A stretch of 64,000 nucleotides of DNA from JBBQLG01 sp964251665. Its GTDB lineage: Bacteria; Bacteroidota; Bacteroidia; Cytophagales; Spirosomataceae. The notes under the pieces were generated by a model. That model was not told where the DNA came from and ran no database searches. It worked only from the letters and a program-made list of their open reading frames with translations. Shown in pieces: positions 27,154 to 36,323 of this stretch. The stretch is from contig CAXUKO010000006.1 of assembly GCA_964251665.1 (NCBI GenBank), forward strand, positions 1-64,000, read 5' to 3'. The translations under genes and the position numbers were made by a program. Numbering within the stretch: position 1 is the stretch's first letter; each line of letters begins with the position of its first letter.

Positions 27154-30100
27154 ATGGTAAACCGAAAATTTACTACTGGTATAAGTGCTCTGCTTCTCAT
27201 ATGGTTGATTCCTGGTTTGCTGATGGCTCAGAAACGGGCCAAACCGGTTGCCAAACCTGCCTCCACACAATTGCCTGACAGTTTGTTCAACGGCCTGCGG
27301 TGGCGCAACATCGGCCCGTTTCGCGGAGGGCGGTCGCTGGCCGTTGCGGGCCACGTCAGTCAGCCCTTGACGTATTACTTTGGCGCAACGGGCGGAGGAG
27401 TCTGGAAAACAATTGATGGTGGCGCCAACTGGATGCCCATATCGGACAGCACGTTTAAATCAAGTTCGGTAGGGGCGGTGGCGGTGGCTCCGTCTGACCC
27501 GAACACAGTCTACGTCGGCATGGGCGAATCCGATATTCGGAGTAACATCGCCAATGGGGACGGTGTCTATAAGTCGACGGATGCCGGCAAGACCTGGAAG
27601 CACATCGGTCTGAAGCTGGCCGACGCCATTGGCACCATCGAAGTGCATCCGCAAAACGCCGACATTGCTTACGTAGCTGCCCTGGGCAATCCGTTTGCGC
27701 CGAATAAAGAGCGCGGGGTATTTCGGACCGTCGACGGTGGTAAAACCTGGAAACATATCCTGGCCAAAAATGACAGCACGGGTTCCGTCGTGGTTAAACT
27801 CGACCCCAACAACCCGTCTATCGTGTATGCGTCCATGTGGCAGGCCTACCGCAACAGCTATACCATGAGCAGCGGTGGCAAAGGCTGCGGCCTGTACAAA
27901 TCGACCGACGGGGGCGACACCTGGACGAACCTGAGCAACAAGCCCGGTATGCCCAAAGGGTTATTGGGGAAGATCGGCATTACGGTTTCGCCGGCCAACT
28001 CGAACCGGTTATACGCCATGATCGAAAACGCCAAAGGGGGGCTTTATCGCTCCGACGATGCGGGCGAATCGTGGCAGTTGGTCAACGAAGACAAGAACCT
28101 CTGGCAGCGCCCCTGGTATTATATGATCGTAGCCGCTGACCCGCAGGATGAAAACGGCCTGATTGTTCTGAACGTGAACGCCATGAAATCGTACGATGGT
28201 GGTAAAACTTTCAAAACCATTGAGGTGCACCACGGCGATACGCACGACATCTGGTGGAATCCGAAGAACCCCATGAACTTCATCATCGGCGACGATGGCG
28301 GGGCCGAGGTTACCTACAATGGCGGGGCTACGTTCTCCGACGTTGACCTGCCAACATCGCAGTTTTATCACGTGGCCGTGGATAATGATTTTCCGTATAA
28401 TCTCTTTGGTGCTCAGCAGGATAACTCCTCCATTCGGATTGCCAGCCGCACCACCGACTATACAATCGGTGCCAGCGCCTGGTATTCAGTAGCGGGCGGG
28501 GAGTCGGGCTACATTACCCCCGACCCAAATAATTCACTGGTTACGTTTGGCGGTAGTTACGATGGGTTGATTACCCGCTACGACAAAGCGACCGATCAGA
28601 ATCAGCGCATTAACGTCTATCCCGAATATTTTATGGGGTCGCCCTCGTCGGCCCGGAAGTACCGGTTCCAGTGGACGTACCCGATTGTTTTCTCCCCGCA
28701 CGATACGAAAACGCTGTTTATCACCTCGCAATACCTGCACCGCAGTACGGATTACGGCCACTCGTGGGAGGACATCAGCCCGGACCTGACCCGCAACGAT
28801 CCTAAAACGCAGGGTGACGTTGGTGGTTCGATCACCAAAGACAACACGGGGGCCGAAACCTTCCCGACGATCTTCACCTTTGCCGAATCGCCGGTGGAGA
28901 AGAATGTGTTCTGGGCTGGCTCCGACGATGGGGTGATGCACATCAGCCGCGACGGTGGTAAGACGTGGACCGATATTACCCCATCGGCGTCGATGCTGCC
29001 CGAGATGGCTATTATGAGTATCGTGCACCCATCCGACCATACCGCCGGTAAAGCCTATCTGGCGGCTAAACGCTATATGTCGGGCGACCGCAGGCCGTAT
29101 CTGTTTAAAACGATGAACTACGGCAAAACCTGGACGAGCATCACGTCGGGTATCCCGGCCGATGAGCATTGCCACGTGGTGCGCGAAGATCCCAACAAGC
29201 CGGGCCTGCTGTACGCCGGTACGGAGCGGGGTGTTTACGTATCATTCAACGATGGTGGGTCCTGGCAGAAGCTGAGTAACAACCTGCCTACCACGCCGGT
29301 GCGCGACCTCCAGATTCATAAGCGCGAGAAAGATTTAGTGATTGCCACGCATGGCCGGTCGTTCTGGATCATGGACGACATCACACCGCTGCATGAGATT
29401 ATGGACATGGGGAATAAGGCCACTGGCAGCGCGCACTTGTTTAAACCACGCCATGCCTACCGGATGGACGGCGGTGCGGGCAGTCCCCGCAGTGGGGATG
29501 CCGTGGCCGAGGGCGAAAATGCCCCCAATGGCGTCATCACACGTTATTATTTTAAAAGTAAACCAGCAAAAGAGCTGAAACTGATTTACATGACGACGGC
29601 GGGCGATACCATCATGGCCTACTCAAATCTGAAAGATAAAAAAGGACAGCCGCTGAAAATTGCGAAGGAGTTTTATCAGGACGAGACGGTGCAGCGGCCG
29701 GGCAGTGCTCCGGCGCAGGCGGGTATGAACGTTTTTGTGTGGGACATGCGCTACCCCGATGCGGCTGCGGTTGAGGGCACAAACGTGATGTGGACGGGCC
29801 GGGGAACGGGCGCTAAAGTGGTGCCGGGGATGTACAAGGTCAGGATGCTGGTAGGGGATTCGCTGGTGGGTGAACAGCCGGTCGAGATTCGGAAAGACCC
29901 ACGGCTGACCACTACGGCGGCCGAGTTTCAGGAGCAGTTCGATCTCTTGCAGAAGATCAACAATAAACTGTCGGAAACGCACAAAGCCATCAATCAGATT
30001 CGCCAGATTCGGACCCAGATCGACGGCTACACCAAAAGTGTGAAAGAGCCGAAGGCGGCTGAGAAGTTCAAAAAGGCAGCCAAGCCGATGCTGGACGATC

Positions 30101-30378
30101 TCGACAAACTGGAATCGACGCTGATGCAGCCGAAGTCAAAAGCCCCGCAGGATGCGCTGGCCTATCCGATTCAGCTGAACGATAAAATGGCGGGAGTCGC
30201 GTCGGTCGTTTCGTCGGCGGATACGAAGCCAACCAAGTCTTCGTTCACGGCCTATGATGATTTGGCAAAGCAAATTGACAGTGCCATCTCTAAGCTAAAG
30301 GAAATTGTGAACACGCAGGTACCATCGTTCAACCGCATGGTGACCGAGCAGCAGATTCCGGCTATTATTCCGAATTAA
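27154..30378 (+). CDS. Secreted sortilin/VPS10-like BNR-propeller protein, paralogue 1
   Basis: A 1074-residue exported protein (signal peptide about 1-25, ending LLMAQ). It carries repeated BNR/Asp-box motifs of the form S-x-D-x-G-x-T-W, for example KSTDAGKTW, RTVDGGKTW, KSTDGGDTW and ISRDGGKTW, giving two large beta-propellers as in sortilin/VPS10 and xyloglucanase-like (GH74) proteins. After about residue 760 there is a beta-rich and then a helical C-terminal region (KINNKLSETHKAINQIRQ). Databases often call these glycosyl hydrolases, but catalytic acids cannot be confirmed here. A paralogue follows at 32709; between them sit an AT-rich defence-like module and a PepSY protein. Confidence 0.8.
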   Translation: MVNRKFTTGISALLLIWLIPGLLMAQKRAKPVAKPASTQLPDSLFNGLRWRNIGPFRGGRSLAVAGHVSQPLTYYFGATGGGVWKTIDGGANWMPISDSTFKSSSVGAVAVAPSDPNTVYVGMGESDIRSNIANGDGVYKSTDAGKTWKHIGLKLADAIGTIEVHPQNADIAYVAALGNPFAPNKERGVFRTVDGGKTWKHILAKNDSTGSVVVKLDPNNPSIVYASMWQAYRNSYTMSSGGKGCGLYKSTDGGDTWTNLSNKPGMPKGLLGKIGITVSPANSNRLYAMIENAKGGLYRSDDAGESWQLVNEDKNLWQRPWYYMIVAADPQDENGLIVLNVNAMKSYDGGKTFKTIEVHHGDTHDIWWNPKNPMNFIIGDDGGAEVTYNGGATFSDVDLPTSQFYHVAVDNDFPYNLFGAQQDNSSIRIASRTTDYTIGASAWYSVAGGESGYITPDPNNSLVTFGGSYDGLITRYDKATDQNQRINVYPEYFMGSPSSARKYRFQWTYPIVFSPHDTKTLFITSQYLHRSTDYGHSWEDISPDLTRNDPKTQGDVGGSITKDNTGAETFPTIFTFAESPVEKNVFWAGSDDGVMHISRDGGKTWTDITPSASMLPEMAIMSIVHPSDHTAGKAYLAAKRYMSGDRRPYLFKTMNYGKTWTSITSGIPADEHCHVVREDPNKPGLLYAGTERGVYVSFNDGGSWQKLSNNLPTTPVRDLQIHKREKDLVIATHGRSFWIMDDITPLHEIMDMGNKATGSAHLFKPRHAYRMDGGAGSPRSGDAVAEGENAPNGVITRYYFKSKPAKELKLIYMTTAGDTIMAYSNLKDKKGQPLKIAKEFYQDETVQRPGSAPAQAGMNVFVWDMRYPDAAAVEGTNVMWTGRGTGAKVVPGMYKVRMLVGDSLVGEQPVEIRKDPRLTTTAAEFQEQFDLLQKINNKLSETHKAINQIRQIRTQIDGYTKSVKEPKAAEKFKKAAKPMLDDLDKLESTLMQPKSKAPQDALAYPIQLNDKMAGVASVVSSADTKPTKSSFTAYDDLAKQIDSAISKLKEIVNTQVPSFNRMVTEQQIPAIIPN

Positions 30379-30596
30379 ATTAAAAAGTTGTTCCTGGATC
30401 AGCCCGTCTGGAAACTATTTTTAAATAAACCAAGAAAGATTGGTATTAAGAGTCTAAGTTTTTATGAGTTAAATGATTGATATTCAGCGTCATAATCTAT
30501 AAAAACTTATTGTTTGTTGCTTCGTACACCTTGTATCACAACTCACCGGCGGTACGAATTGTTAAAGTCTTATATTTACTGAAAACAGCATCTTGC

Positions 30597-30896
30597 ATGA
30601 AAACAATTGAATACAGTAAGGCAGCGTATGCAGCTTACACTACATTAAGCGGTTCCGACAAGTCAAAAGCAGATAAACTAATAAGTGCTTTTGCTGAAAG
30701 AACTAACGTACGCCATCCGTTACTTGCCAGTAAATTCAACAAGGTGGCGGGGGGATTAGGAGAAAATATGTACTCGATTCATCTTACTCCTAAACTTAGA
30801 ATTCTCGTCGAAGAACAGGATGATCGTATTGTTGTTGTCGATATCTTAAATCATGATTTATTTGTCAGATACTTTCATAATGCTCAAGCTGCATGA
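30597..30896 (+). CDS. RelE/ParE-like small protein coupled to Shedu
   Basis: A 99-residue protein starting at the ATG at 30597 (MKTIEYSKAAYAAYTTLSG). The order of a basic helical N-half with PLLASKFNKV, then MYSIHLTPKLRILVEEQDDR and IVVVDILNHDLFVRYF matches the RelE/ParE fold of ribosome-dependent or gyrase-directed toxins. No antitoxin-like gene flanks it. Its stop overlaps the start of the Shedu-like gene in an ATGA, so the two are translationally coupled. The pair is AT-rich in a GC-rich setting, a sign of transfer. It may be a toxin, a degenerate toxin used as regulator, or a partner of the nuclease; I cannot choose. Confidence 0.7.
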   Translation: MKTIEYSKAAYAAYTTLSGSDKSKADKLISAFAERTNVRHPLLASKFNKVAGGLGENMYSIHLTPKLRILVEEQDDRIVVVDILNHDLFVRYFHNAQAA

Positions 30897-31522
30897 AGTT
30901 ATTTACTGATATAAAATTCTCTTATGCACAATACATAATAGAGCTTGCCGAATTTAAGGACTTACTCAGCAGAAACGAAGAGTTGAGTGAGCAAACCGAT
31001 ATTTTACCATTCTTCAGAGAAAGAACTCAGTTATCCTCACAAATCGCAACAATCTATTCGACAACTATTGTCGATGTTGAAAAACTGGCTTACGAGTATG
31101 ACATATTGGGGGACTATAAAAGTGATTTGGTAGTGGGTGACCCACACAGACATACGTATTGTTTCATCGAGTTTGAAGATGCAAAACGGAATAGTCTATT
31201 TGAAACGAATGGTAAAAAGACAAAACGAGAGTTCTCCAGAAGATTCGAACATGGTTATAGCCAGATTATAGATTGGTTTTATGCAATTGACGAGTTGCAA
31301 AGAACCGCCCATTTGGAGGGTAAGTTTGGCTCTGGAAAAATAGAATTTGAGGCTATATTAATTATTGGGCGCTCTAAATATTTGAGTCCAGAAGAAAGAA
31401 ACAGACTCGAATGGAGGATCAAACATGTTATAGTCAATTCAAAGCGTATACAATGTTTTACATTTGATGAGTTGTATGAGACTTTGGAGCGGAGATTAAC
31501 CTACTTAAAGAAAGCTTTCTAA
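30893..31522 (+). CDS. sduA: Shedu-family (DUF4263) anti-phage nuclease
   Basis: A 209-residue protein whose C-terminal half fits the Shedu SduA domain (DUF4263, PF14082), a PD-(D/E)xK nuclease used in phage defence. KSDLVVGD (Asp78), CFIEFEDAKRNSLF (Glu93) and RRFEHGYSQIIDWFYAID (Gln124) give the nuclease core; AILIIGRSKYLSPEERNRL and FTFDELYETL are the typical closing strands. The classical E-x-K reads E-F-E (93-95), with a lysine only at 98, so activity should be tested rather than assumed. The first 70 residues are helical and unassigned. Counted GC is 17/60 and 22/60 in two lines of the gene against 35/60 in the gene downstream. Confidence 0.75.
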   Translation: MKLFTDIKFSYAQYIIELAEFKDLLSRNEELSEQTDILPFFRERTQLSSQIATIYSTTIVDVEKLAYEYDILGDYKSDLVVGDPHRHTYCFIEFEDAKRNSLFETNGKKTKREFSRRFEHGYSQIIDWFYAIDELQRTAHLEGKFGSGKIEFEAILIIGRSKYLSPEERNRLEWRIKHVIVNSKRIQCFTFDELYETLERRLTYLKKAF

Positions 31523-31563
31523 GACTTTTTGCTGTTTTACTCTTCGCACCGCCTGATTACTTA

Positions 31564-32682
31564 ATGAGTACGTTATCGCGGTCTTTGGTCTCTGCCACGT
31601 TCCTTCCCATGCTCTCCGACAAAACCGTTTATAGTCTCCACCGCATCTCCGGTCTGATCGGTGGTCTTTTTATCCTGATTCTAACCATCACCGGCTCCAT
31701 TCTCGTCGTGGATACGCAGGTTGATACGCTCATCAGCCCCGCCAGCCAGCGCGTAGAGCCGGTTGGTCAGCGTCAGTCATACGACCAGCTGCTGGAAACC
31801 GTGCGTCGGCAATACCCGACCGCTACGATCCGAAACCTGCGGTTATCCGATGCCAGCGCAGAAGTGAGCAATCCCGAACCGGTGCGGGTCGACCTGATGG
31901 TTGACCGGGTACGGAAACGGGTTGATTTGAATCCGTATACCGGTGCCATCATTGGCACGCAGAACGCCGATGATGCCTTCGTACGGCGGGTACGCGAACT
32001 CCACGAAAACCTGTTGCTGGAGCCGGTTGGCGGGTATATTATGGGGCTGGCGGGTATCTGCTTGCTGGCGTCTGTACTGACGGGCACCTGGTACTACCGG
32101 CGGTCGCTGCTGAGTGTGTTTAAAATCGGGGTCCGGTGGAAAAAACCACGCCGACTCGTGTACGCCGATCTGCACAAGTGGCTCGGCGTGGTAGCACTGC
32201 TGTTTATGCTGTTGATGAGTGCAACGGGTATATTTTTTCATTGGGAGCAGATTGAGCGGGCCTTTGGCGAGGGTGAACGGCGGGAGCGACCGGAGACTAC
32301 GACTGATGTACGGGTTACGTTCGCCGTCGATGCCGCTATTGCCAGGGCAACGGCTGCCATAAACGACTTTCAGCCCCGTATTATCCAGTTTCCCAACCCC
32401 GGCGATACGGCGATGGTGTTGCGTGGCAACCTACCCAACAGCATCCGATTACTGGGTAAATACAATGTGTCGGCCAACATCGACGTGCGTACCGGTCAGT
32501 TAGTAAGTTCATTCAATGCCCGCGATGCTGACCTGGAATACAAGGCCGAACATATTTTCGAGGAACTGCACTTCGGTCGCTACGGCGGCTGGGTATCGCA
32601 GGTGATTTACATTCTGATGGCTCTGGCTACCGCCGTCGTCACGGTTACCGGTCTCGTGCTCTGGTGGATGAAACGACGTTAA
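31564..32682 (+). CDS. PepSY-associated TM-helix protein
   Basis: A 372-residue inner-membrane protein of the PepSY_TM family (PF03929), linked to reduction of siderophore-bound iron or other redox tasks. Four hydrophobic helices are visible: near 30-50 (GLIGGLFILILTITGSILVV), 160-180, 213-235 (WLGVVALLFMLLMSATGIFF) and 346-368, with a PepSY-like periplasmic part. Conserved-type histidines occur beside the helices (LHRISG, LHENLL, LHKWLG, LHFGRYG). The start could also be the ATG at 31609 (MLSDKTVYSLHR), which removes 15 residues. It ends 26 nt before the chosen start of the second sortilin-like gene. Confidence 0.8.
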   Translation: MSTLSRSLVSATFLPMLSDKTVYSLHRISGLIGGLFILILTITGSILVVDTQVDTLISPASQRVEPVGQRQSYDQLLETVRRQYPTATIRNLRLSDASAEVSNPEPVRVDLMVDRVRKRVDLNPYTGAIIGTQNADDAFVRRVRELHENLLLEPVGGYIMGLAGICLLASVLTGTWYYRRSLLSVFKIGVRWKKPRRLVYADLHKWLGVVALLFMLLMSATGIFFHWEQIERAFGEGERRERPETTTDVRVTFAVDAAIARATAAINDFQPRIIQFPNPGDTAMVLRGNLPNSIRLLGKYNVSANIDVRTGQLVSSFNARDADLEYKAEHIFEELHFGRYGGWVSQVIYILMALATAVVTVTGLVLWWMKRR

Positions 32683-32708
32683 CTACTACCTATCTACTCC
32701 TCATCACC

Positions 32709-35708
32709 ATGAACCTACTCTTTTTTGCTAAACGACTGCTAATTCCCTTTGCCGTCCTAATGCCGCTTGCTACGGTGCAGGCGCAGTTCAGCCCCGATCT
32801 GTTCAAGGCCATGAAATGGCGGATGATTGGTCCCCATCGGGGTGGGCGAACCGTCGGCGCAGTAGGCGTGCCCCAGCAACCGAACGTGTTTTACATGGGC
32901 GTGAACAACGGGGGCGTCTGGAAAACGACCGACTATGGCCGTACGTGGTTTCCCATTTTCGACGATCAGCCTACCGGCTCCATTGGCGATGTGGCCGTGG
33001 CCCCCTCGAACCCCAATGTGATTTATGTCGCCAGTGGCGAAGGCCTGCAACGCCCGGACTTATCGGTCGGAACGGGGATGTACAAATCCACCGATGCCGG
33101 AAAGACCTGGACGTTTCTTGGCCTGAAAGACGGACAGCAGATTGGCGGTATCAGCGTTGATCCCACCAACGAGAACCGCGTGTTTGCCGCCGTGCTGGGC
33201 CATCCCTACGGGCCGAATACGGAGCGTGGTGTCTACCGAACCACCGATGGTGGTAAGAACTGGGATCGGGTGTTATACAAGGATGAGAACACCGGTGCCG
33301 TTCAGGTAACCATCGACCCGAAGAATCCCGGTGTCGTCTACGCGGATTTATGGGCGGCCCGGCAGGGACCCTGGGAAAACGGCGCGTGGCAGGGACCGGA
33401 AAGCGGTTTATACAAATCGACGGATGGCGGCACCACCTGGCAGAAACTCACCAAAGGCCTGCCAACCGTTGAGCAGGGCCTGGGCCGCATAGGCTTCTGT
33501 ATCGCCCCCAGCGACCCGAACCGGCTGTATGCCACCGTTGATGCACCCGAACTGGGTGGTGTATATCGCTCCAACGATGCGGGCGCCACCTGGACGCGGT
33601 TCAACAGCGATACCCGGCTGTGGGGCCGGGGCAGCGATTTTGCTGAGGTGAAAGTCCACCCCACCAATCCCGACGTGGTTTTCATTGCCGACGTTGCCGC
33701 CTGGAAATCGGAAGATGGGGGCAAGACGTGGAATGACTTTCGGGGTGCTCCCGGTGGCGACGATTACCACCGGCTCTGGATCAATCCCAACGAACCCAAT
33801 ACGCTGATTCTGGCGGGTGACCAGGGGGCGATCATTACCGTCAATGGCGGACAGACCTTTAGCTCGTGGTATAATCAGCCAACGGCCCAGTTTTACCACG
33901 TCAGCACCGATAACAGCTTTCCCTATAACGTGTTGGGCGGGCAGCAGGAGAGTGGTTCGGTTGGTATTGCCAGCCGGGGGAATGATGGGCAGATTACGTT
34001 CCGTGAGTGGCATCCGGTGGCGGTAGAAGAATACGGCTATGTAGCCGCCGATCCCCTCGATCCGAATATTATTTACGGCGGGAAAATCACAAAGTTCGAT
34101 AAGCGCACCGGGCAGGTGCAGAACATCGCGCCCGAAGCCGTCCGCAGCGGGAAATACCGCTTTGTCCGTACGGCTCCCGTGCTGTTCTCGCCCATTGACC
34201 CGAAGACGCTCTATTTTGCGGGTAACGTGCTGTTTAAAACGCAGAACGGCGGTAACTCCTGGCAGGTAATCAGCCCCGATCTGACGCGCGAAACTTATCC
34301 CGACATTCCTGCAAGTGTGGGCGTGTACCGGACCGACGCCATGAAAACGATGCCCCGGCGCGGGGTGATTTACACCATTGCGCCATCACCCAAAGACATC
34401 AACACCATCTGGGCAGGTACCGACGATGGCTATATTCAGCTCACCCGCAATGGCGGTAAAACCTGGACCAACGTGACGCCCCCCGCTGTAACGGCCTGGA
34501 GCAAGGTGTCGCTGATGGACGCGGGCCATTTCGATGCCAATACGGCCTACGCGGCCGTCAACCGGATTCGGTGCGATGACCTGCGTCCGCATATTTACCG
34601 TACCCACGACGGCGGAAAAACCTGGCAGGAAATTGTAGCCGGCCTGCCCACCAACGACCCCATCAACAGCGTGCGCGAAGACCCGACCCGGAAAGGGCTG
34701 TTATTCGCCGGTTCCGAAACGGCCGTGCATGTCTCGTTCGATGACGGGAACCATTGGCAGTCGTTGCGGCTGAACATGCCCGCCACGTCTATTCGTGATC
34801 TGGTGATCAAGGATGACGATATTGTGGTGGGTACGCACGGCCGGTCGTTCTGGATTCTGGATGATATTTCGCCCCTGCGCCAGCTAACTCCCGAAATTAC
34901 CACTGCCGAAACGAGGTTGTTCAAACCGCAGCGCGCTTACCGTGTTCGCTGGAATATGAACCCCGACACCCCGCTGCCACCCGAAGAACCCGCCGGACAA
35001 AATCCACCCGACGGGGCAGTATTTAACTATTTCCTGAAAGATAAGGCTGTTCTGGGCGTCACGTTAGAGATTACGGATGCGGCCGGGAAAGTGGTACGCC
35101 GGTTCCGTAGCGACGATAAGCCGTATGCTGTACCCGATATAAACCTGCCCGCCTACTGGATTCGTCCGCAGCAGATTTTGTCGGGCGAAGCCGGTGCGCA
35201 CCGGTTTATGTGGGATCTGCACTACACGCCCCTGGATACACCGCCAGCGTACCCCATTGCCGCTGTTTATCACCAGACTGCCCCGGAACCCACCTCGCCC
35301 TGGGTCATGCCCGGCACCTATATTGTTAAGCTGACGGTAAACGGCAAGACGTATACGCAGTCACTGACTGTTACGATGGACCCAAGGGTAAAAACGGCTC
35401 CCGCTGCGCTGAAACAGCAACTTGACCTTTCGCTGGCGGCCTACGAGGGCCGGAAACAGGTGATGACCATGCAGCAGGAAGCAAAGCAGCTCAACGGGAA
35501 AGCTAAAACGGACGGGCAAAAGAAAGCGTTGGATAGTGCGCAAGCCAATCTGGGCAAGCTCGAACAGACGTTTAGTGCCATTTTTGGTGTGATGCAGGAC
35601 ACCGATATGCCGCCAACCACACAGGCTGTAACCGCTGCTGCCGATGCACAGGCTACGCTGAAGACGGTGACCGGCACCTGGACTACTCTGAAGAACAGTT
35701 TACAATAA
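32709..35708 (+). CDS. Secreted sortilin/VPS10-like BNR-propeller protein, paralogue 2
   Basis: A 999-residue exported protein; the ATG at 32709 gives a clean signal peptide (MNLLFFAKRLLIPFAVLMPL to VQAQ), while an upstream in-frame codon would overlap the PepSY gene. It repeats the Asp-box pattern (KSTDAGKTW, RTTDGGKNW, KSTDGGTTW, RSNDAGATW) and the opening MKWRMIGPHRGGRTVGAVG parallels LRWRNIGPFRGGRSLAVAG of paralogue 1. IVVGTHGRSFWILDDISPLR is nearly the same block as in paralogue 1. The C-terminus (about 880-999) is helical. It may bind or hydrolyse peptide or glycan ligands; no catalytic claim is supported. Confidence 0.8.
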   Translation: MNLLFFAKRLLIPFAVLMPLATVQAQFSPDLFKAMKWRMIGPHRGGRTVGAVGVPQQPNVFYMGVNNGGVWKTTDYGRTWFPIFDDQPTGSIGDVAVAPSNPNVIYVASGEGLQRPDLSVGTGMYKSTDAGKTWTFLGLKDGQQIGGISVDPTNENRVFAAVLGHPYGPNTERGVYRTTDGGKNWDRVLYKDENTGAVQVTIDPKNPGVVYADLWAARQGPWENGAWQGPESGLYKSTDGGTTWQKLTKGLPTVEQGLGRIGFCIAPSDPNRLYATVDAPELGGVYRSNDAGATWTRFNSDTRLWGRGSDFAEVKVHPTNPDVVFIADVAAWKSEDGGKTWNDFRGAPGGDDYHRLWINPNEPNTLILAGDQGAIITVNGGQTFSSWYNQPTAQFYHVSTDNSFPYNVLGGQQESGSVGIASRGNDGQITFREWHPVAVEEYGYVAADPLDPNIIYGGKITKFDKRTGQVQNIAPEAVRSGKYRFVRTAPVLFSPIDPKTLYFAGNVLFKTQNGGNSWQVISPDLTRETYPDIPASVGVYRTDAMKTMPRRGVIYTIAPSPKDINTIWAGTDDGYIQLTRNGGKTWTNVTPPAVTAWSKVSLMDAGHFDANTAYAAVNRIRCDDLRPHIYRTHDGGKTWQEIVAGLPTNDPINSVREDPTRKGLLFAGSETAVHVSFDDGNHWQSLRLNMPATSIRDLVIKDDDIVVGTHGRSFWILDDISPLRQLTPEITTAETRLFKPQRAYRVRWNMNPDTPLPPEEPAGQNPPDGAVFNYFLKDKAVLGVTLEITDAAGKVVRRFRSDDKPYAVPDINLPAYWIRPQQILSGEAGAHRFMWDLHYTPLDTPPAYPIAAVYHQTAPEPTSPWVMPGTYIVKLTVNGKTYTQSLTVTMDPRVKTAPAALKQQLDLSLAAYEGRKQVMTMQQEAKQLNGKAKTDGQKKALDSAQANLGKLEQTFSAIFGVMQDTDMPPTTQAVTAAADAQATLKTVTGTWTTLKNSLQ

Positions 35709-35754
35709 ACGCAAACAAGCCATGTTGACGCTCAAATTAATTGTTAGATGATAT

Positions 35755-35849
35755 CGTATGGCTGTAGCCCGGACGCCTACGTCCGGTTACCGCCAGTAAC
35801 TAAGATACCAGTCGTCACCGGACGTAGGCGTCCGGGCTACAGCCATACG
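35755..35849. repeat. Palindromic element, family C copy 1
   Basis: Perfect 33-nt arms (35755-35787 and 35817-35849) with a 29-nt loop, starting 46 nt after the sortilin-like gene. The core CCCGGACGCCTACGTCCGG is itself a near palindrome. The core recurs in the element at 60642-60719. Confidence 0.9.
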
Positions 35850-35904
35850 GTAACGTTTTATAGTCTAAATTTTAATTTGCAGAAGTACTATTGGTCAGAC
35901 CCCT

Positions 35905-36090
35905 ATGTTGACACTCACAAAAATTACCGTTACAGGCTGTATGATGGTTGTCTGGCTGGTCACCGGCGTTTTGCTCATCGGTACAACGAGCGTAAAAGGG
36001 ACGTTGTCGATTCTGCTGAGTGGCGTTGCTATCAACGGTGCGCTGGCGGTTTATTACCAGACGCTCGAACGGCGGCTTTCCAACGTTTAA
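35905..36090 (+). CDS. Small two-helix membrane protein
   Basis: A 61-residue protein beginning MLTLTKITVTGCMMVVWLVT, with two hydrophobic segments (about 7-28 and 33-52) separated by a short polar turn (GTTSVKG) and ending in a charged tail (ETL-type TLERRLSNV). I do not recognise a family. Composition and hydrophobic pattern look like a real small inner-membrane protein; it sits between two palindromic elements (35755-35849 and 36112-36173). Confidence 0.5.
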   Translation: MLTLTKITVTGCMMVVWLVTGVLLIGTTSVKGTLSILLSGVAINGALAVYYQTLERRLSNV

Positions 36091-36111
36091 CCCGAAAATC
36101 CGGCTATTGTG

Positions 36112-36173
36112 GTAAAACCGTCAACGTAATGAAGGAATTTAGCTAAATTCCTTCATTACGTTGACGGTTTTAC
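36112..36173. repeat. 62-nt perfect palindrome, family F
   Basis: Arms 36112-36140 and 36145-36173 (29 nt each) around AGCT, so the whole 62 nt is one uninterrupted perfect palindrome. It lies 21 nt after the small membrane-protein gene and before the convergent end at 36324; GGTTTTACTGGTTTT on the right side could help termination. The rest of the gap to 36324 is plain. Confidence 0.9.
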
Positions 36174-36323
36174 TGGTTTTAGGCATAGTGAATGCTAGTT
36201 GAAGGGCTTGCTACCTGAGCTACATACATTTGCGTAGTCAGAACACCACCCGTTTGTTACAGCAATCCGCGAACCTCTGATTAAGTTAAGCGCCAGATAC
36301 TGATACCATTTCACTGGATTCGT

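Noticed and set aside
26862..27278. 138-codon forward open frame in the gap before the first sortilin-like gene
   Set aside because: It runs into the signal-peptide region of the next gene in another frame; composition is irregular and no family is seen.
35748..36146. 132-codon forward open frame
   Set aside because: It reads through the family C palindrome and overlaps the more plausible small membrane protein in another frame.
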